A stretch of DNA of 64,000 nucleotides from Microbacterium sp. zg-Y1090 (GCF_030246945.1 NZ_CP126742.1:620001-684000), one strand, 5' to 3'. Numbered from the stretch's first letter, positions 19,878 to 29,028 are shown. Notes: a model not told the origin generated them from the letters alone. Numbers and translations are program-made.

Positions 19878-21926
19878 CTACACCGCGGCCGCCGCCACGA
19901 TCGCCTTGGCCGACGTGGAACGGCGCCGCGCGACCACGAGCGTGGAGGCGATGAACGCCAGCGCGCCCCAGACGATCAGCCCGGCCACCGCGGCGCCGAC
20001 GCCGCCGGCGTCGGTCAGCGCGCCCAGCAGAGCCTGGTACGCGGGCGTGGTGGGCATGAGCCCCGCCAGGGAGGCGAGCACCCCGGGCACCGTCGACACC
20101 ACGCCGGTCGCGACGGCGAGCACGCCGACGAGGGCGGCGATCCAGCGGCCGGCGCCGCCGAACACGGCGATGAGCGCCTGGTTGACGGCGGCGAAGGCGA
20201 CGCCGGCCAGCACGCACAACAGGGCGAACAGCGACCAGGTGCCGCCGTCGTAGTCTGCGGCCAGCTGCACCACGATCGCGACCAGCAGGCCCTGCGCAGC
20301 GCCGATCGCGGCGGCGGGCGCGAGCGATCGCAGTGCCAGCAGCACCGACGGGCGGCGCGAGGTGAGGGCGCGGGCCGAGACGGCGCGCAGCGCGACGAAC
20401 GAGGCGACACCGCCGAACCACAGCGCCAGGGTCACCAGCAGCGGCACGGCGGATGCTCCGAAGAGGTTGTTGCCCAGCCCCTCGGCGGCCACCGGGTCGG
20501 CGACGACGGAGGCGAGGTCGGCTGCCTCCTCGTCGGTGTAGGACGGCAGTGCGTCGGTCGCGGTCGTCAGCCCTTCCGAGAGCGTGTCGGCCCCGCCGGC
20601 GAGCTCGCCGATGCCGTCGGCGAGGGCATCCGCGCCGTCTGCGGCATCCGTCGCCCCCGAGGTCAGCTGATCGGCACCGGATGCCAGCTGGGAGGCGCCC
20701 GTCGCCAGGGCGCCCGCTCCGCCGCCGAGCTCCCGCACGCCGCCCGCGGCCTGCTCGGCGCCGCCCGCGAGACCGGCGACGCCGTCGGCGATCTGCCCGG
20801 ACTGCGCGGCGATCTCGGTCAGGCCGGCTCGCAGCTGCGGCAGGTCGTTCAGGCCCTGCAGCGCCCCTCCGATCGGTCCGGCCTGCCCCACGAGCGTGGT
20901 GAGCGTGGGCAGCAGCTGCTGGGACTGCCGGCTCGCCGCCTCGAGCTGCGTGCAGAGCTGCGGGGTGGCGGCCGGGTCGCACGCCGCGGCGAGGGCCGCG
21001 AGCTGGGTCGCGGAGTCGGTCAGCTGACCGATGATGGCGTCGCTGTTCGCACCGATGCCCGCGAGGGCGTCGGTGAGCTGCGCCGGCACCTGCGCCTCGC
21101 TGGGAAGCTGCGCGGCGATGCCGTCCAGCGCTCCGGCGACCTGACGCTGGCCGTCGGCGAGGGTCGTCGCTCCGCCGGCGAGGGTGTCGAGACCGTTCGC
21201 GGCCTGCGTCGCGCCGCCCGCGAGCTGCCCGGCACCCGATGACAGTTCGCGTGCACCGTCGGCGATGGCGCCCGCTCCCGTGCCCAGCGCCCGCACGCCG
21301 TCGGCGAGGCTCGTCGTGCCGTCGGCGATCGTGCGTGCGCCGTCGCCCAGCTCTGCGGCGCCGTCGGCGGCCTCGCCCAGCTGGTCGCCGAGCGTCGTGA
21401 AGCCGAGGAAGACGTTCTCCAGGTACACCTGCGACAGCTCGCTGCCGAGCAGCGATGCGGCGGCCTGCGTGACCTGGGCGGTGATCGCCTCGTCGACGAT
21501 CAGGCTGTCGGGCGCGGTCTCCACGACGATCGTCGCCTGCTCGGGGGTGCTGCCGGGCGCGGTGGAGGTGGCGGCGGCGGAGAAGTTCTCCGGAATCGTC
21601 ACGATGGCCGCGTACGTCCCGTCGGCGAGCCCGTCGCGGGCGTCGTCGTCGTTGGAGATGGTCCAGGTGAGGTTGCTCGGCAGCTCATCGGACCCCTCGA
21701 CCAGGCCGGCGGTGAGCTGGCGACCGAGCGGAACCATCTGGTCGTCGATCGTGACCGGTTCGTCGTCGTTCACCACGGCCACGTTCATCGCATCGAGGCG
21801 CTCGACCGGGTTGTACAGCGCGGCGACCAGGACGCCGCCGATGAGCACCGGCAGCAGCAGCACCCCGATGAGGGTGAGCCACGTGACGGGGCGACGCGAA
21901 CGGGCGCGCTCGAGGGGGAGGGTCAT
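19878..21926 (-). CDS. YhgE/Pip-like membrane protein
   Basis: This 682-residue protein follows the YhgE/phage-infection-protein plan. It has one N-terminal helix (WLTLIGVLLLPVLIGGVLVAALYNPVE), an extracytoplasmic region beginning NVAVVNDDEPV, then a long coiled stretch of repeated 'LA.GA..L..GA.QL' heptad-like units (about 230-480), and five or six C-terminal helices resembling ABC-2 permeases. Members are thought to act in envelope export or lipid traffic. Its ATG overlaps the MMPL stop (ATGA), so the two are translationally coupled and probably work together. Confidence 0.85.
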   Translation of the reverse strand: MTLPLERARSRRPVTWLTLIGVLLLPVLIGGVLVAALYNPVERLDAMNVAVVNDDEPVTIDDQMVPLGRQLTAGLVEGSDELPSNLTWTISNDDDARDGLADGTYAAIVTIPENFSAAATSTAPGSTPEQATIVVETAPDSLIVDEAITAQVTQAAASLLGSELSQVYLENVFLGFTTLGDQLGEAADGAAELGDGARTIADGTTSLADGVRALGTGAGAIADGARELSSGAGQLAGGATQAANGLDTLAGGATTLADGQRQVAGALDGIAAQLPSEAQVPAQLTDALAGIGANSDAIIGQLTDSATQLAALAAACDPAATPQLCTQLEAASRQSQQLLPTLTTLVGQAGPIGGALQGLNDLPQLRAGLTEIAAQSGQIADGVAGLAGGAEQAAGGVRELGGGAGALATGASQLASGADQLTSGATDAADGADALADGIGELAGGADTLSEGLTTATDALPSYTDEEAADLASVVADPVAAEGLGNNLFGASAVPLLVTLALWFGGVASFVALRAVSARALTSRRPSVLLALRSLAPAAAIGAAQGLLVAIVVQLAADYDGGTWSLFALLCVLAGVAFAAVNQALIAVFGGAGRWIAALVGVLAVATGVVSTVPGVLASLAGLMPTTPAYQALLGALTDAGGVGAAVAGLIVWGALAFIASTLVVARRRSTSAKAIVAAAAV

Positions 21927-24757
21927 GCGTGGGCCTTGCTTTCGGCGAATCGGGGGGAGCCGGCGTCCGCGTCGCGGCGCAGGGAAGCCGGGTCGTCCAG
22001 GGTCAGAAGGATCGCATCGGTGCGGCCGGCATCGGCGAGCACCGCGCGGGCGGTGCCGTCGGCGCGACCGGATGCCACGATCGTGAGGGCCGCGCGGGGG
22101 TCGCTGGAGCGTTCCCGCAGCGCGTCGACAGCCGCGCGCAGCAGCTGGGCCGCGGTCTCGCGCTGCTCGACGGGAAGGGTGTCGAGACCGTCGATGACCA
22201 CCAGCCGCGGTGAGCCCGACAGGGCGTGACGGAGAGCGCGGATCGGGTCGTCGGGGGCATCGAGCAGAGCGACCGACACGTGTGCCCGCACCCAGGCGGC
22301 GCGCCCGGGCAGCAGGTGGCCGGCCACCCGCAGCAGGCCGGCGTCGGGGGTGATGCGACCGGCGATCATCAGCGCGAACGCCCGCGCGGCGCGGGGGTCG
22401 CCGTCGACGATCAGCGTGCCGCCGTCGGGGACGCGCACGTCGACGTCGGCGAACAGGGGGATGTCGTCGTGGCGACCGCCGTCGGCGGTGAGCGTGAGCC
22501 CATCGCCGGCGATGGCGGCCGGCTGCTCCGGCCAGTGCGCCGTCGCGAGCTCGCGCTCGACGGCCTCGCCCTCGATGTCGAAGTGGGGGAGGCGCCGGTC
22601 GAGCCACCGGGGGATGCGCCAGGCGCGCTCGCCCAGCAGCGCCATGACGGCCGGCACCAGCGTCATGCGCACGAGGAACGCGTCCACTGCGATGCCGGCG
22701 GCCAGTCCCAGCGCGATCGGCTTGATGGAGGAATCGCCCTCCGGGACGAACGCGGCGAACACAGCGAACATGATCACGGCGGCCGCGGTCACCACGCGAG
22801 CCGATGCGGTGAAGCCGGAGCGCACCGCGCCGACGGCGGTGTGGCGATCCGATCGACCGCCGCGGTCGCGCCGGGCGTGCACGTAGTCCTCCCGCATCCG
22901 CGACACCAGGAACACCTGGTAGTCCATGGCGAGCCCGAACAGCACGCCCATCAGGATGATCGGCATGAAGCTGATGACCGGGCCGGTGCGGGTGACATGC
23001 AGCAGGTCGGCGAACCAGCCCCACTCGAACACCGCCGCGACGACGCCGAACGAGGCGGCGACGGACAGCAGGTAGCCGGCGGCGGCGGTCAGGGGCACCC
23101 AGATGGAGCGGAAGACGATCGTCAGCAGGATGAGCGAGAGGCCGACGACGAAGAGACCGAAGGGCAGCAGCGCCTCGCCGAGCCGGTCGGAGATGTCGAT
23201 GCCGACGGCGGTGAACCCGGTCACCACGAGGTCGACGCCGTACTCGTCCAGCAGCCGGTCGTGCTGGGCGCGCAGCTCGCGCACGAGATCGGCGGTGGCC
23301 GGGTCGTCGGGCGCCGTCTCGGGCACGATCTGGATGAGGCCGGTGTCGGCGGTCTCGTTGGGGGTCGCGAGCGCCACCTCGGCGACGCCGGGGATCTTCT
23401 CGATCTCGTCGGCGAGGTCGCTCATGAGGCCCAGGGGGTCGGTGGATGTCACGATCGTGCCCGTCATCACCAGGGCGCCGTTGGTGCCGGGGCCGAAGTG
23501 CTCGGCGGTCAGGTCGTAGGCCTGGCGGGCTTCGCTCGACGGCGGCTGCACGCCGGCGTTGGGAAGGGCGAGGGTGAGGGATGCCGCGGGGATCGCGACG
23601 ACGCCGAGCCCCACGATCACGGCGATGGTCGTGACGACGGGATGCCGGGTGACTCCGGTCACCCAGCGCTGCGCGAAGCCGCGGTCGCTGCGGGGCGCCC
23701 GGGCCTTGCGAGGACGGCGCGGCGCGCGGCGGGGACGCCCCGCCACCCGGCCCTTGGCGAAGCCGAGCAGCGCGGGAGTGAGCGTGATGGCGACCGCGAC
23801 GGCCACGGCGACCGACGCGGCGGCGGCGATGCCCATCGTGGTGAGGAAGGGGATTCCCGCGAACGACAGGCCGATCAGCGCGATGAGCACCGTGACACCG
23901 GCGAAGACGACCGCCGAGCCGGCGGTGCCGGTGGCCCGTGCGGCGGACTCCTCCGGCTCGACGCCGGCGCGGACCTGGTCCTGGTGGCGGGCGACGATGA
24001 ACAGCGCGTAGTCGATCCCGACCGCCAGTCCGAGCATGATCGCGAGCATCGGCGCCGTCGACGGCACGGACTCGAACGCCGTCGCGACGTAGATCAGGGC
24101 GATGCCGAGCCCGACACCGATGAGGGCGCTGACCAGCGGGAAGAAGGCGACCGCGATGGAGCGGAAGGTGACGATCAGCACGAACAGCGCGATGAGCACA
24201 CCGACCGCCTCGATCAGCGACAGGGTGGGGATCGACGTGCCGAACAGGTCGCCGCCGAGCGCGACCTGGGCGTCCGCGGGCAGTGCGTCGCGGGCGTCGG
24301 CGGCGATCGCGCGCATCGCATCGGTGGTCTCCTGGGAGACGTCGATCGACTGGCCGTCGAACTGCAGGCGCACGATGGCGGCGCGCTCGTCGTCGGACAC
24401 GAGACCGGACACCATCTCGTCGAACGGGTCGGTCACCGCCAGCACGCCGTCGAGGTCCTCGAAGGCCGCGACCGTGTCGTCGATGGCATCCACGTACGCG
24501 TCATCGGCGACGGTGTCGCCGTCGGCGGCCACGATCACCAGCTGGGCGCTCGTGCCGCTGGCCTGCGGGAAGGTGCGCTCCAGCAGCTCGATGCCCTCCT
24601 GCGCCTCGGTGCCGGGGATCCTGAACGCGTCGTCCGTCCCCTTCATGAAGGCGAGGGCGCTGCCCCCGACGATGGCCAGCAGCAGCAGCCACCCGATGAG
24701 GACGCGCCACGGGTGGCGGTACGACCAGCGGCCCAGGGAGAACAGGAGAGTGGACAC
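21923..24757 (-). CDS. MMPL/RND-family transporter with degenerate ABC-ATPase-like C-terminal domain
   Basis: The first ~710 of 944 residues are an MMPL exporter. It has two repeats of one helix, a large external loop and five or six helices, with GLAVGIDYALFIVARHQDQ in the first repeat and GVLFGLAMDYQVFLVSRMRED in the second, which hold the proton-relay aspartate/tyrosine signatures. After a basic/amphipathic linker, residues ~725-930 look like an ABC nucleotide-binding domain without its catalytic residues. There is VDGDPRAARAFALMIAGRI in the Walker A place (no GKT), ALSGSPRLVVIDGLDTLP in the signature/Walker B place (no LSGGQ and no catalytic Glu) and TIVASGR at the H-loop. The start is GTG at 24757 after GAAGGA. 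It is probably repressed by the divergent TetR protein. Confidence 0.9.
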   Translation of the reverse strand: MSTLLFSLGRWSYRHPWRVLIGWLLLLAIVGGSALAFMKGTDDAFRIPGTEAQEGIELLERTFPQASGTSAQLVIVAADGDTVADDAYVDAIDDTVAAFEDLDGVLAVTDPFDEMVSGLVSDDERAAIVRLQFDGQSIDVSQETTDAMRAIAADARDALPADAQVALGGDLFGTSIPTLSLIEAVGVLIALFVLIVTFRSIAVAFFPLVSALIGVGLGIALIYVATAFESVPSTAPMLAIMLGLAVGIDYALFIVARHQDQVRAGVEPEESAARATGTAGSAVVFAGVTVLIALIGLSFAGIPFLTTMGIAAAASVAVAVAVAITLTPALLGFAKGRVAGRPRRAPRRPRKARAPRSDRGFAQRWVTGVTRHPVVTTIAVIVGLGVVAIPAASLTLALPNAGVQPPSSEARQAYDLTAEHFGPGTNGALVMTGTIVTSTDPLGLMSDLADEIEKIPGVAEVALATPNETADTGLIQIVPETAPDDPATADLVRELRAQHDRLLDEYGVDLVVTGFTAVGIDISDRLGEALLPFGLFVVGLSLILLTIVFRSIWVPLTAAAGYLLSVAASFGVVAAVFEWGWFADLLHVTRTGPVISFMPIILMGVLFGLAMDYQVFLVSRMREDYVHARRDRGGRSDRHTAVGAVRSGFTASARVVTAAAVIMFAVFAAFVPEGDSSIKPIALGLAAGIAVDAFLVRMTLVPAVMALLGERAWRIPRWLDRRLPHFDIEGEAVERELATAHWPEQPAAIAGDGLTLTADGGRHDDIPLFADVDVRVPDGGTLIVDGDPRAARAFALMIAGRITPDAGLLRVAGHLLPGRAAWVRAHVSVALLDAPDDPIRALRHALSGSPRLVVIDGLDTLPVEQRETAAQLLRAAVDALRERSSDPRAALTIVASGRADGTARAVLADAGRTDAILLTLDDPASLRRDADAGSPRFAESKAHA

Positions 24758-24787
24758 GGCGTCCTTCGATCGAGGTCGGACAATCTC

Positions 24788-24803
24788 GATACATCACTGT
24801 ATC
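24788..24803. promoter_or_regulatory. Palindromic operator 1 between MMPL and TetR genes
   Basis: GATACATCACTGTATC is an inverted repeat with 6-bp arms around 4 bases in an AT-rich island. It lies 31 bp upstream of the MMPL start and is spaced two helical turns or less from the second copy. It is a likely binding site for the adjacent TetR regulator. Confidence 0.7.
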
Positions 24804-24804
24804 C

Positions 24805-24820
24805 GATACACAGGTGTATC
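24805..24820. promoter_or_regulatory. Palindromic operator 2 between MMPL and TetR genes
   Basis: GATACACAGGTGTATC is an inverted repeat with perfect 7-bp arms around AG. It shares the GATACA...TGTATC core with operator 1, one base away, giving a 17-bp centre-to-centre spacing. Two adjacent sites suit a pair of TetR dimers controlling both divergent promoters. Confidence 0.75.
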
Positions 24821-24877
24821 CTAAGGGCCACAGGGTGTGCCAATCTGTGGAACACGTGTGAAGAGAGGGACAGGGCC

Positions 24878-25507
24878 ATGGTCGATGTGCGTCCACCCGT
24901 CCGCAGCCGTGAGAACACGCGCGGACGGCTCATGGATGCCGCTCTCGACGTCTTCGCGCTCGTCGGACTGGACGGAGCATCGGTCGAGGCCATCTGCGAG
25001 CGCGCCGGCTTCACCCGCGGAGCCTTCTACTCCAACTTCGCCTCGAAGGACGAGTTGTTCCTGGCGATCATCGCCCGCCTCGCGGAGGCCAAGGTCGAAG
25101 AGGTCGAAGCGCGTGTGCGCGACCTGGGCGAGCTCGGCACCCCGCTCGGCCCGACCGAGATCACCCACCGGGTGGCCGACCTCTCGATCGGCCCCAGCAT
25201 CGACCCCGCGCTCACCGGAGAGATCCGGGCGCAGGCCCTGCGCGACCCCGAGATGGCACGGGCGTACCTGGAGTGGCAGGACGGCATGATCGCCCGCATC
25301 GCGCAGATCGTGTCGTCGCTGGTGGACACCTACGGCTTCCGGCTGCGGCTGCCCGCCGACGAGGTGGCACGACTGTTCGTCGAGATCGCCGACGACACCG
25401 CGACACGAGCGGCGCTGCAGGGCATGGACCGGGCGGAGGCCAACCGCCTGCTCAACGAGCGCGCCCAGCGTCTCGCCGGCGCTCTGGTCGACCTGCCCGC
25501 GAGCTGA
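24878..25507 (+). CDS. TetR-family repressor, divergent from the MMPL/YhgE operon
   Basis: This 209-residue regulator has an N-terminal helix-turn-helix (about 12-58: LMDAALDVFALVGLDGASVEA then RAGFTRGAFYSNFASKDELF), matching the TetR consensus, and a helical ligand domain. ATG at 24878 follows GAGAGGGACAGGG; much longer in-frame extensions lie antisense to MMPL and are not coding. Two GATACA..TGTATC palindromes sit immediately upstream, so autoregulation and control of the exporter are likely. The inducer is unknown. Confidence 0.9.
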   Translation: MVDVRPPVRSRENTRGRLMDAALDVFALVGLDGASVEAICERAGFTRGAFYSNFASKDELFLAIIARLAEAKVEEVEARVRDLGELGTPLGPTEITHRVADLSIGPSIDPALTGEIRAQALRDPEMARAYLEWQDGMIARIAQIVSSLVDTYGFRLRLPADEVARLFVEIADDTATRAALQGMDRAEANRLLNERAQRLAGALVDLPAS

Positions 25508-25538
25508 GCCCCGATCCGTCGGGTTGCGGCGCGGGTCG

Positions 25539-26552
25539 CTAGCCGGCCGCGGTGCCGGCGTCGGCCTGCGCGGCCAGCAGGGCGTGGCAGCGCGCGATGC
25601 GCGCGAACCACCAGTCCCGGTGGGCGTCGTCGACGGCGAGGGCGCGCACCACGGCGTCGTCCACGGCGACCCGGCCCACGCGCAGCATCCCGTCGATCGG
25701 CGCGAGCGGCGGCGTCGTCACATCGGCGGTGAACAGCGCCGCCGTCCCCAGTCCGCAGTCGTAGTCGAGGTCGGGCAGGGCCGCCGCCAGGGCCACGCCC
25801 ATCGACAGGCCGACCGAGGTGTCCAGGGCGCTCGAGACGACCGCCGGCAGTCCTGCCTCTGCCACGATCCGCAGCGCCCGGTGCACGCCGCCGAGCGGCT
25901 GGGCCTTGACGACGAGGATGTCGGCGGCGCCCGCCCGGGCGACCGCGAGGGGGTCGGTGGCTTTGCGCACGCTCTCGTCGGCGGCGACCGGGATGTCCAT
26001 GTAGCGGATGCGGGCGCGCAGTTCGGCCAGCTCGGGAACGGTCGCGCAGGGCTGCTCGACGTACTCGAGGTCGAACGGCGCGAGGGCGTGCACCGCATGC
26101 TCCGCCTCGTCGACGTTCCAGCCCCCGTTGGCGTCGACGCGCACCCGGCCCTCCGGGCCCATCGCGGCGCGGACGGCGCGGACGCGGGCCACGTCGTCGG
26201 CGAGCACCTGGCCGCGCTCGGCGACCTTGACCTTCGCCGTGCGGCATCCGTCGTAGCGGGCCAGGACACGGGCCACCTGTTCGGCCGGCACGGCGGGCAC
26301 CGTGGCATTGACCGGAATGCGGTCGCGCTGGACGGTGGGCTGCCCCGCCCAGCCGAAGTCGACAGCGCCCGCCAGCCACGCCGAGGCCTCGGCGTCGTCG
26401 TACTCCGCGAAGGGCGAGAACTCCGTCCATCCGGCCGGACCGCGCAGCACGACGGCCTCGCGGACGTCGACCCCACGGAAGCGGGTGGCCAGCGGCAGGG
26501 CGACGACGGCGGCGTTGCGGAGGATGTCGTCGAGTGCGGGAAGCGGAGTCAC
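25539..26552 (-). CDS. menC: o-Succinylbenzoate synthase
   Basis: This 337-residue enolase-superfamily enzyme dehydrates SHCHC to o-succinylbenzoate in menaquinone synthesis. Catalytic residues can be placed: Lys107-x-Lys109 (TAKVKVAE), metal ligands Asp140 (RVDANGGW), Glu166 (EYVEQPC) and Asp192 (AADES), and Lys216 (VVKAQPLGG). The GTG start at 26552 gives the usual length. It stands alone on the minus strand, separated from the other men genes by the PadR module. Confidence 0.93.
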   Translation of the reverse strand: MTPLPALDDILRNAAVVALPLATRFRGVDVREAVVLRGPAGWTEFSPFAEYDDAEASAWLAGAVDFGWAGQPTVQRDRIPVNATVPAVPAEQVARVLARYDGCRTAKVKVAERGQVLADDVARVRAVRAAMGPEGRVRVDANGGWNVDEAEHAVHALAPFDLEYVEQPCATVPELAELRARIRYMDIPVAADESVRKATDPLAVARAGAADILVVKAQPLGGVHRALRIVAEAGLPAVVSSALDTSVGLSMGVALAAALPDLDYDCGLGTAALFTADVTTPPLAPIDGMLRVGRVAVDDAVVRALAVDDAHRDWWFARIARCHALLAAQADAGTAAG

Positions 26553-26648
26553 CTTCCCATCCTGGCCCGGCCGCGCGCGGCTCGCCCGGGTCCGCGCCGT
26601 GCATACCTGCCACCGGTGCGGAACTTCGATGATTGCATCAATGTGTTA

Positions 26649-26678
26649 TTGACTATAGTGTGTGTCGCACAGTACAGT
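26649..26678 (+). promoter_or_regulatory. Promoter and probable PadR operator
   Basis: TTGACT (26649-26654), an 18-bp spacer and TACAGT (26673-26678) form a good sigma-A-type promoter whose start site would fall at about 26685, next to the padR ATG at 26686. An imperfect inverted repeat (ACTATAGTGTG at 26652-26662 and CACAGTACAGT at 26668-26678, 9 of 11 pairs) covers the promoter and fits an autoregulatory PadR site. Confidence 0.6.
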
Positions 26679-26685
26679 GTGATCC

Positions 26686-27021
26686 ATGAGCGAGAACGAA
26701 GCCCTCGACACCCACCTGCAGGAGCTGCGGCGCGGCACGACGGTGCTGGCGTGCCTGCGGCTGCTGCAGCAGCCCGGCTACGGGTACGGGCTGCTCGAGG
26801 AACTGAGCCGGCGCGGGTTCGACACCGACGCCAACACGCTGTACCCCCTGCTGCGCCGACTGGAGAAGCAGGGGCACCTCACGAGCGAGTGGAACACCGA
26901 CGAGGCCCGGCCCCGCAAGTTCTACCGCACGAGCGAGGCCGGGCAGCGCCTGGCCCGTGCCCTCACCGCCGACTTCACCGCGATCGCCGACGCGATCGCC
27001 GGCCTCCCCGAGGAGAACTGA
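26686..27021 (+). CDS. PadR-family transcriptional regulator
   Basis: This 111-residue short-type (PadR-s2) regulator is a winged helix with GYGYGLLEELSRRGFDTDANTLYPLLRRLEKQGHL, the wing EARPRKFYRTSEAG and a C-terminal dimerisation helix. Such proteins usually repress themselves and the downstream membrane genes. The next gene begins 1 bp after its stop. The predicted transcription start is at or one base before the ATG, so the mRNA is likely leaderless. Confidence 0.92.
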   Translation: MSENEALDTHLQELRRGTTVLACLRLLQQPGYGYGLLEELSRRGFDTDANTLYPLLRRLEKQGHLTSEWNTDEARPRKFYRTSEAGQRLARALTADFTAIADAIAGLPEEN

Positions 27022-27022
27022 G

Positions 27023-27994
27023 ATGCCCACCACCACCGCCACCCTCACCGACCGCTACGTCGAAACCGCCATGCGCACGGTGCCCGAGAAGCAGCGGCCC
27101 GACCTCGCCGCCGAGCTGCGCGCATCGATCGAGGATGAGATCGAGGCCCGCATCGCCGCCGGCGACACCCCGGATGCCGCCGAGATCGCCGTGCTCACCG
27201 AGCTCGGCGATCCCGACGCGCTGGCGGCGGGATACATCGACCGTCCGCTCTGGCTGATCGGCCCGAAGTACTACCTGACGTGGTGGCGCCTGACGAAGCT
27301 GCTGTGGGCCATCGTGCCGGCCTGCGTCGCGTTCGCCGTCGCCCTCGGCCAGGTGCTGGCGGGGGAGAGCATCGGCACCGTCATCGGCGCGGTCGTCCCC
27401 GCGGTGATCTCGGTCATCGTCAACATCGGCTTCTGGACGGCGCTGGTGTTCTTCATCATCGAGCGCTCCACCGGAGACAAGGATGCCGCCGTCGTCTCCG
27501 CGTGGACCCTCGACCGCCTCCCGGAGAAGAAGGAGCGCGGCGCGGGCCTCAGCGACCTCGTCGCGAGCCTGGTGTTCCTCGCGCTCGCGGCCGGCGCCGT
27601 CATCTGGGACCAGCTGTTCGGCCTGGCCTACCTCACCGACGCCGGCGGCTGGCTGCCGGCGCTGTCTCCGGCGCTGTGGCCCGGGTGGATCCTGGGTCTG
27701 CTCGCCCTCATCGTGCTCGAGGCGCTGCTCATGACCGTCGTCTACCTGCAGGGCCGCTGGACCGCAGTGACGGCCACCGTGAACGCCGCGCTCAACGTGG
27801 CCTTCGTCATTCCGCTGCTCTGGCTGCTGTCGCGGGGGGAGCTGCTGAACCCGGAGTTGTTCCCCGGCCTGATCCCGGCCGGCTCGGCCGACACCGTCGA
27901 GACCGTGCTGGTGACGCTCCTCGGCTTCGGAGCCGTCGCCATCGCCGCCTGGGACACGATCGACGGCTTCCTCAAGGCGCGTCGCGCCCGGTGA
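27023..27994 (+). CDS. HAAS-domain-like integral membrane protein (first of two paralogs)
   Basis: This 323-residue protein has an N-terminal helical module (about 1-75: RYVETAMRTVPEKQRPDLAAELRASIEDEIEAR and AVLTELGDPDALAAGY) typical of HAAS/DUF1700-like proteins beside PadR regulators, followed by about six or seven membrane helices. It starts 1 bp after padR. A regulatory or envelope-sensing role is typical of the family, but the exact function is unknown. Confidence 0.8.
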   Translation: MPTTTATLTDRYVETAMRTVPEKQRPDLAAELRASIEDEIEARIAAGDTPDAAEIAVLTELGDPDALAAGYIDRPLWLIGPKYYLTWWRLTKLLWAIVPACVAFAVALGQVLAGESIGTVIGAVVPAVISVIVNIGFWTALVFFIIERSTGDKDAAVVSAWTLDRLPEKKERGAGLSDLVASLVFLALAAGAVIWDQLFGLAYLTDAGGWLPALSPALWPGWILGLLALIVLEALLMTVVYLQGRWTAVTATVNAALNVAFVIPLLWLLSRGELLNPELFPGLIPAGSADTVETVLVTLLGFGAVAIAAWDTIDGFLKARRAR

Positions 27995-28022
27995 CACCGG
28001 ACGCCAGAAGAGAGGCACGAAA

Positions 28023-28973
28023 ATGGAATCGATGGCCACCGGCGACCACACCAGCCGCTACATCGCGGCGGCAACGCGGCCCCTGCCGGCGCGCGAGCGC
28101 GCCGACCACGCCGCCGAGCTGCGCGCGTCGATCCGCGACCAGATCGACGGTCGTCTCGGGCAGGGGCAGGACGCCGACGCCGCTGAGATCGCCGTGCTCA
28201 CCGATCTCGGCGACCCGGCCGTCCTCGCCGCCGACTACGCCGACCGACCGCTGCACCTTCTCGGCCCTCGCTGGTACCCCACATGGCGGCGCATGCTGCG
28301 GATCGTGCTGTGGAGCGCGCTGCCGTTCGTCGCGTTCGCCGTCGCCCTGGCGATGGCCCTCGAGGACCGGCCGTTCTGGGGGATCGTCGGGCCGACGATC
28401 GGCGTCACGCTCGCCGTCGGCGCCGGCATCTTCACGGGCATGACGCTCGTCTACGCCGCCCTCGAACGCGCGGGGGAGCAGGCGCAGCCGTGGAACGTCG
28501 AGCAGCTGCCGGGGGGCGATGCCGACCAGATGTCGCCGGTCGGCCGCGGCGAGTGGATCGCCGGGATCCTCGCGGTGGGCTTCGCCATCGCGGGGCTTGT
28601 CGTCCTCACCGTCCCGTGGGACATCGACGGCCCCGGGCGCCTCTCGGTGCTCGATCCGGCGCTGTGGCCGTGGAACCTCGTCGTCGGAGTGCTGCTGGTC
28701 CTGGCCGGTGCTTTCGCGACGCTGCGGGCACGCATCACCGGGCTCTGGGGGAGGGGCAGCGCAATAGCCGGCGCCCTGCTCGCGCTCGCGTGGGCGGTGC
28801 CGATCGTGGTGCTGACGGTCACCGGTCGGCTGTGCGATCCCGCGTTCGTGGCGTACCTCGACATCGACGCCGACGCGAAGACGGCGATCGCGGGCTGTCT
28901 CGTCGCGGGCGCCGTCGCGATCGCGGGCTGGACCGTCTTCGCCGCCGTGCGGCGTGCGCGCCGCGCCGGCTGA
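28023..28973 (+). CDS. HAAS-domain-like integral membrane protein (second paralog)
   Basis: This 316-residue protein is clearly paralogous to the preceding one. It repeats RERADHAAELRASIRDQIDGR, AEIAVLTDLGDPAVLAADYADRPL and LLGPRWYPTWRRMLRIVLW at the same positions, then diverges in the membrane part (about seven helices). A tandem duplication after padR is the simplest origin. A GAGAGGCACGAAA stretch precedes the ATG. The operon ends at the hairpin at 28981. Confidence 0.8.
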   Translation: MESMATGDHTSRYIAAATRPLPARERADHAAELRASIRDQIDGRLGQGQDADAAEIAVLTDLGDPAVLAADYADRPLHLLGPRWYPTWRRMLRIVLWSALPFVAFAVALAMALEDRPFWGIVGPTIGVTLAVGAGIFTGMTLVYAALERAGEQAQPWNVEQLPGGDADQMSPVGRGEWIAGILAVGFAIAGLVVLTVPWDIDGPGRLSVLDPALWPWNLVVGVLLVLAGAFATLRARITGLWGRGSAIAGALLALAWAVPIVVLTVTGRLCDPAFVAYLDIDADAKTAIAGCLVAGAVAIAGWTVFAAVRRARRAG

Positions 28974-28980
28974 GGCGATC

Positions 28981-29011
28981 GGGTGGATGCCGCCCCGTGC
29001 GGCATCCACCC
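28981..29011. terminator. Terminator hairpin after the PadR/HAAS operon
   Basis: GGGTGGATGCCGC pairs with GCGGCATCCACCC (13 bp, perfect) around a 5-base loop, a few bases after the stop. No T tract follows. The stem contains the GGATGCC word common in this genome. Confidence 0.75.
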
Positions 29012-29028
29012 GCCTTAGGCTGTGCCGC

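Noticed and set aside
19696..20982. Upstream extension of the 42-residue ORF antisense to the YhgE-like gene
   Set aside because: Composition is Arg/Gly-rich shadow sequence. A ribosome site near 19695 supports only the short form.
22226..24877. Very long plus-strand open frame antisense to the MMPL gene
   Set aside because: It is the GC-rich mirror of MMPL, with His/Gly/Asp/Arg-rich composition and no domain. Only the TetR part from 24878 is coding.
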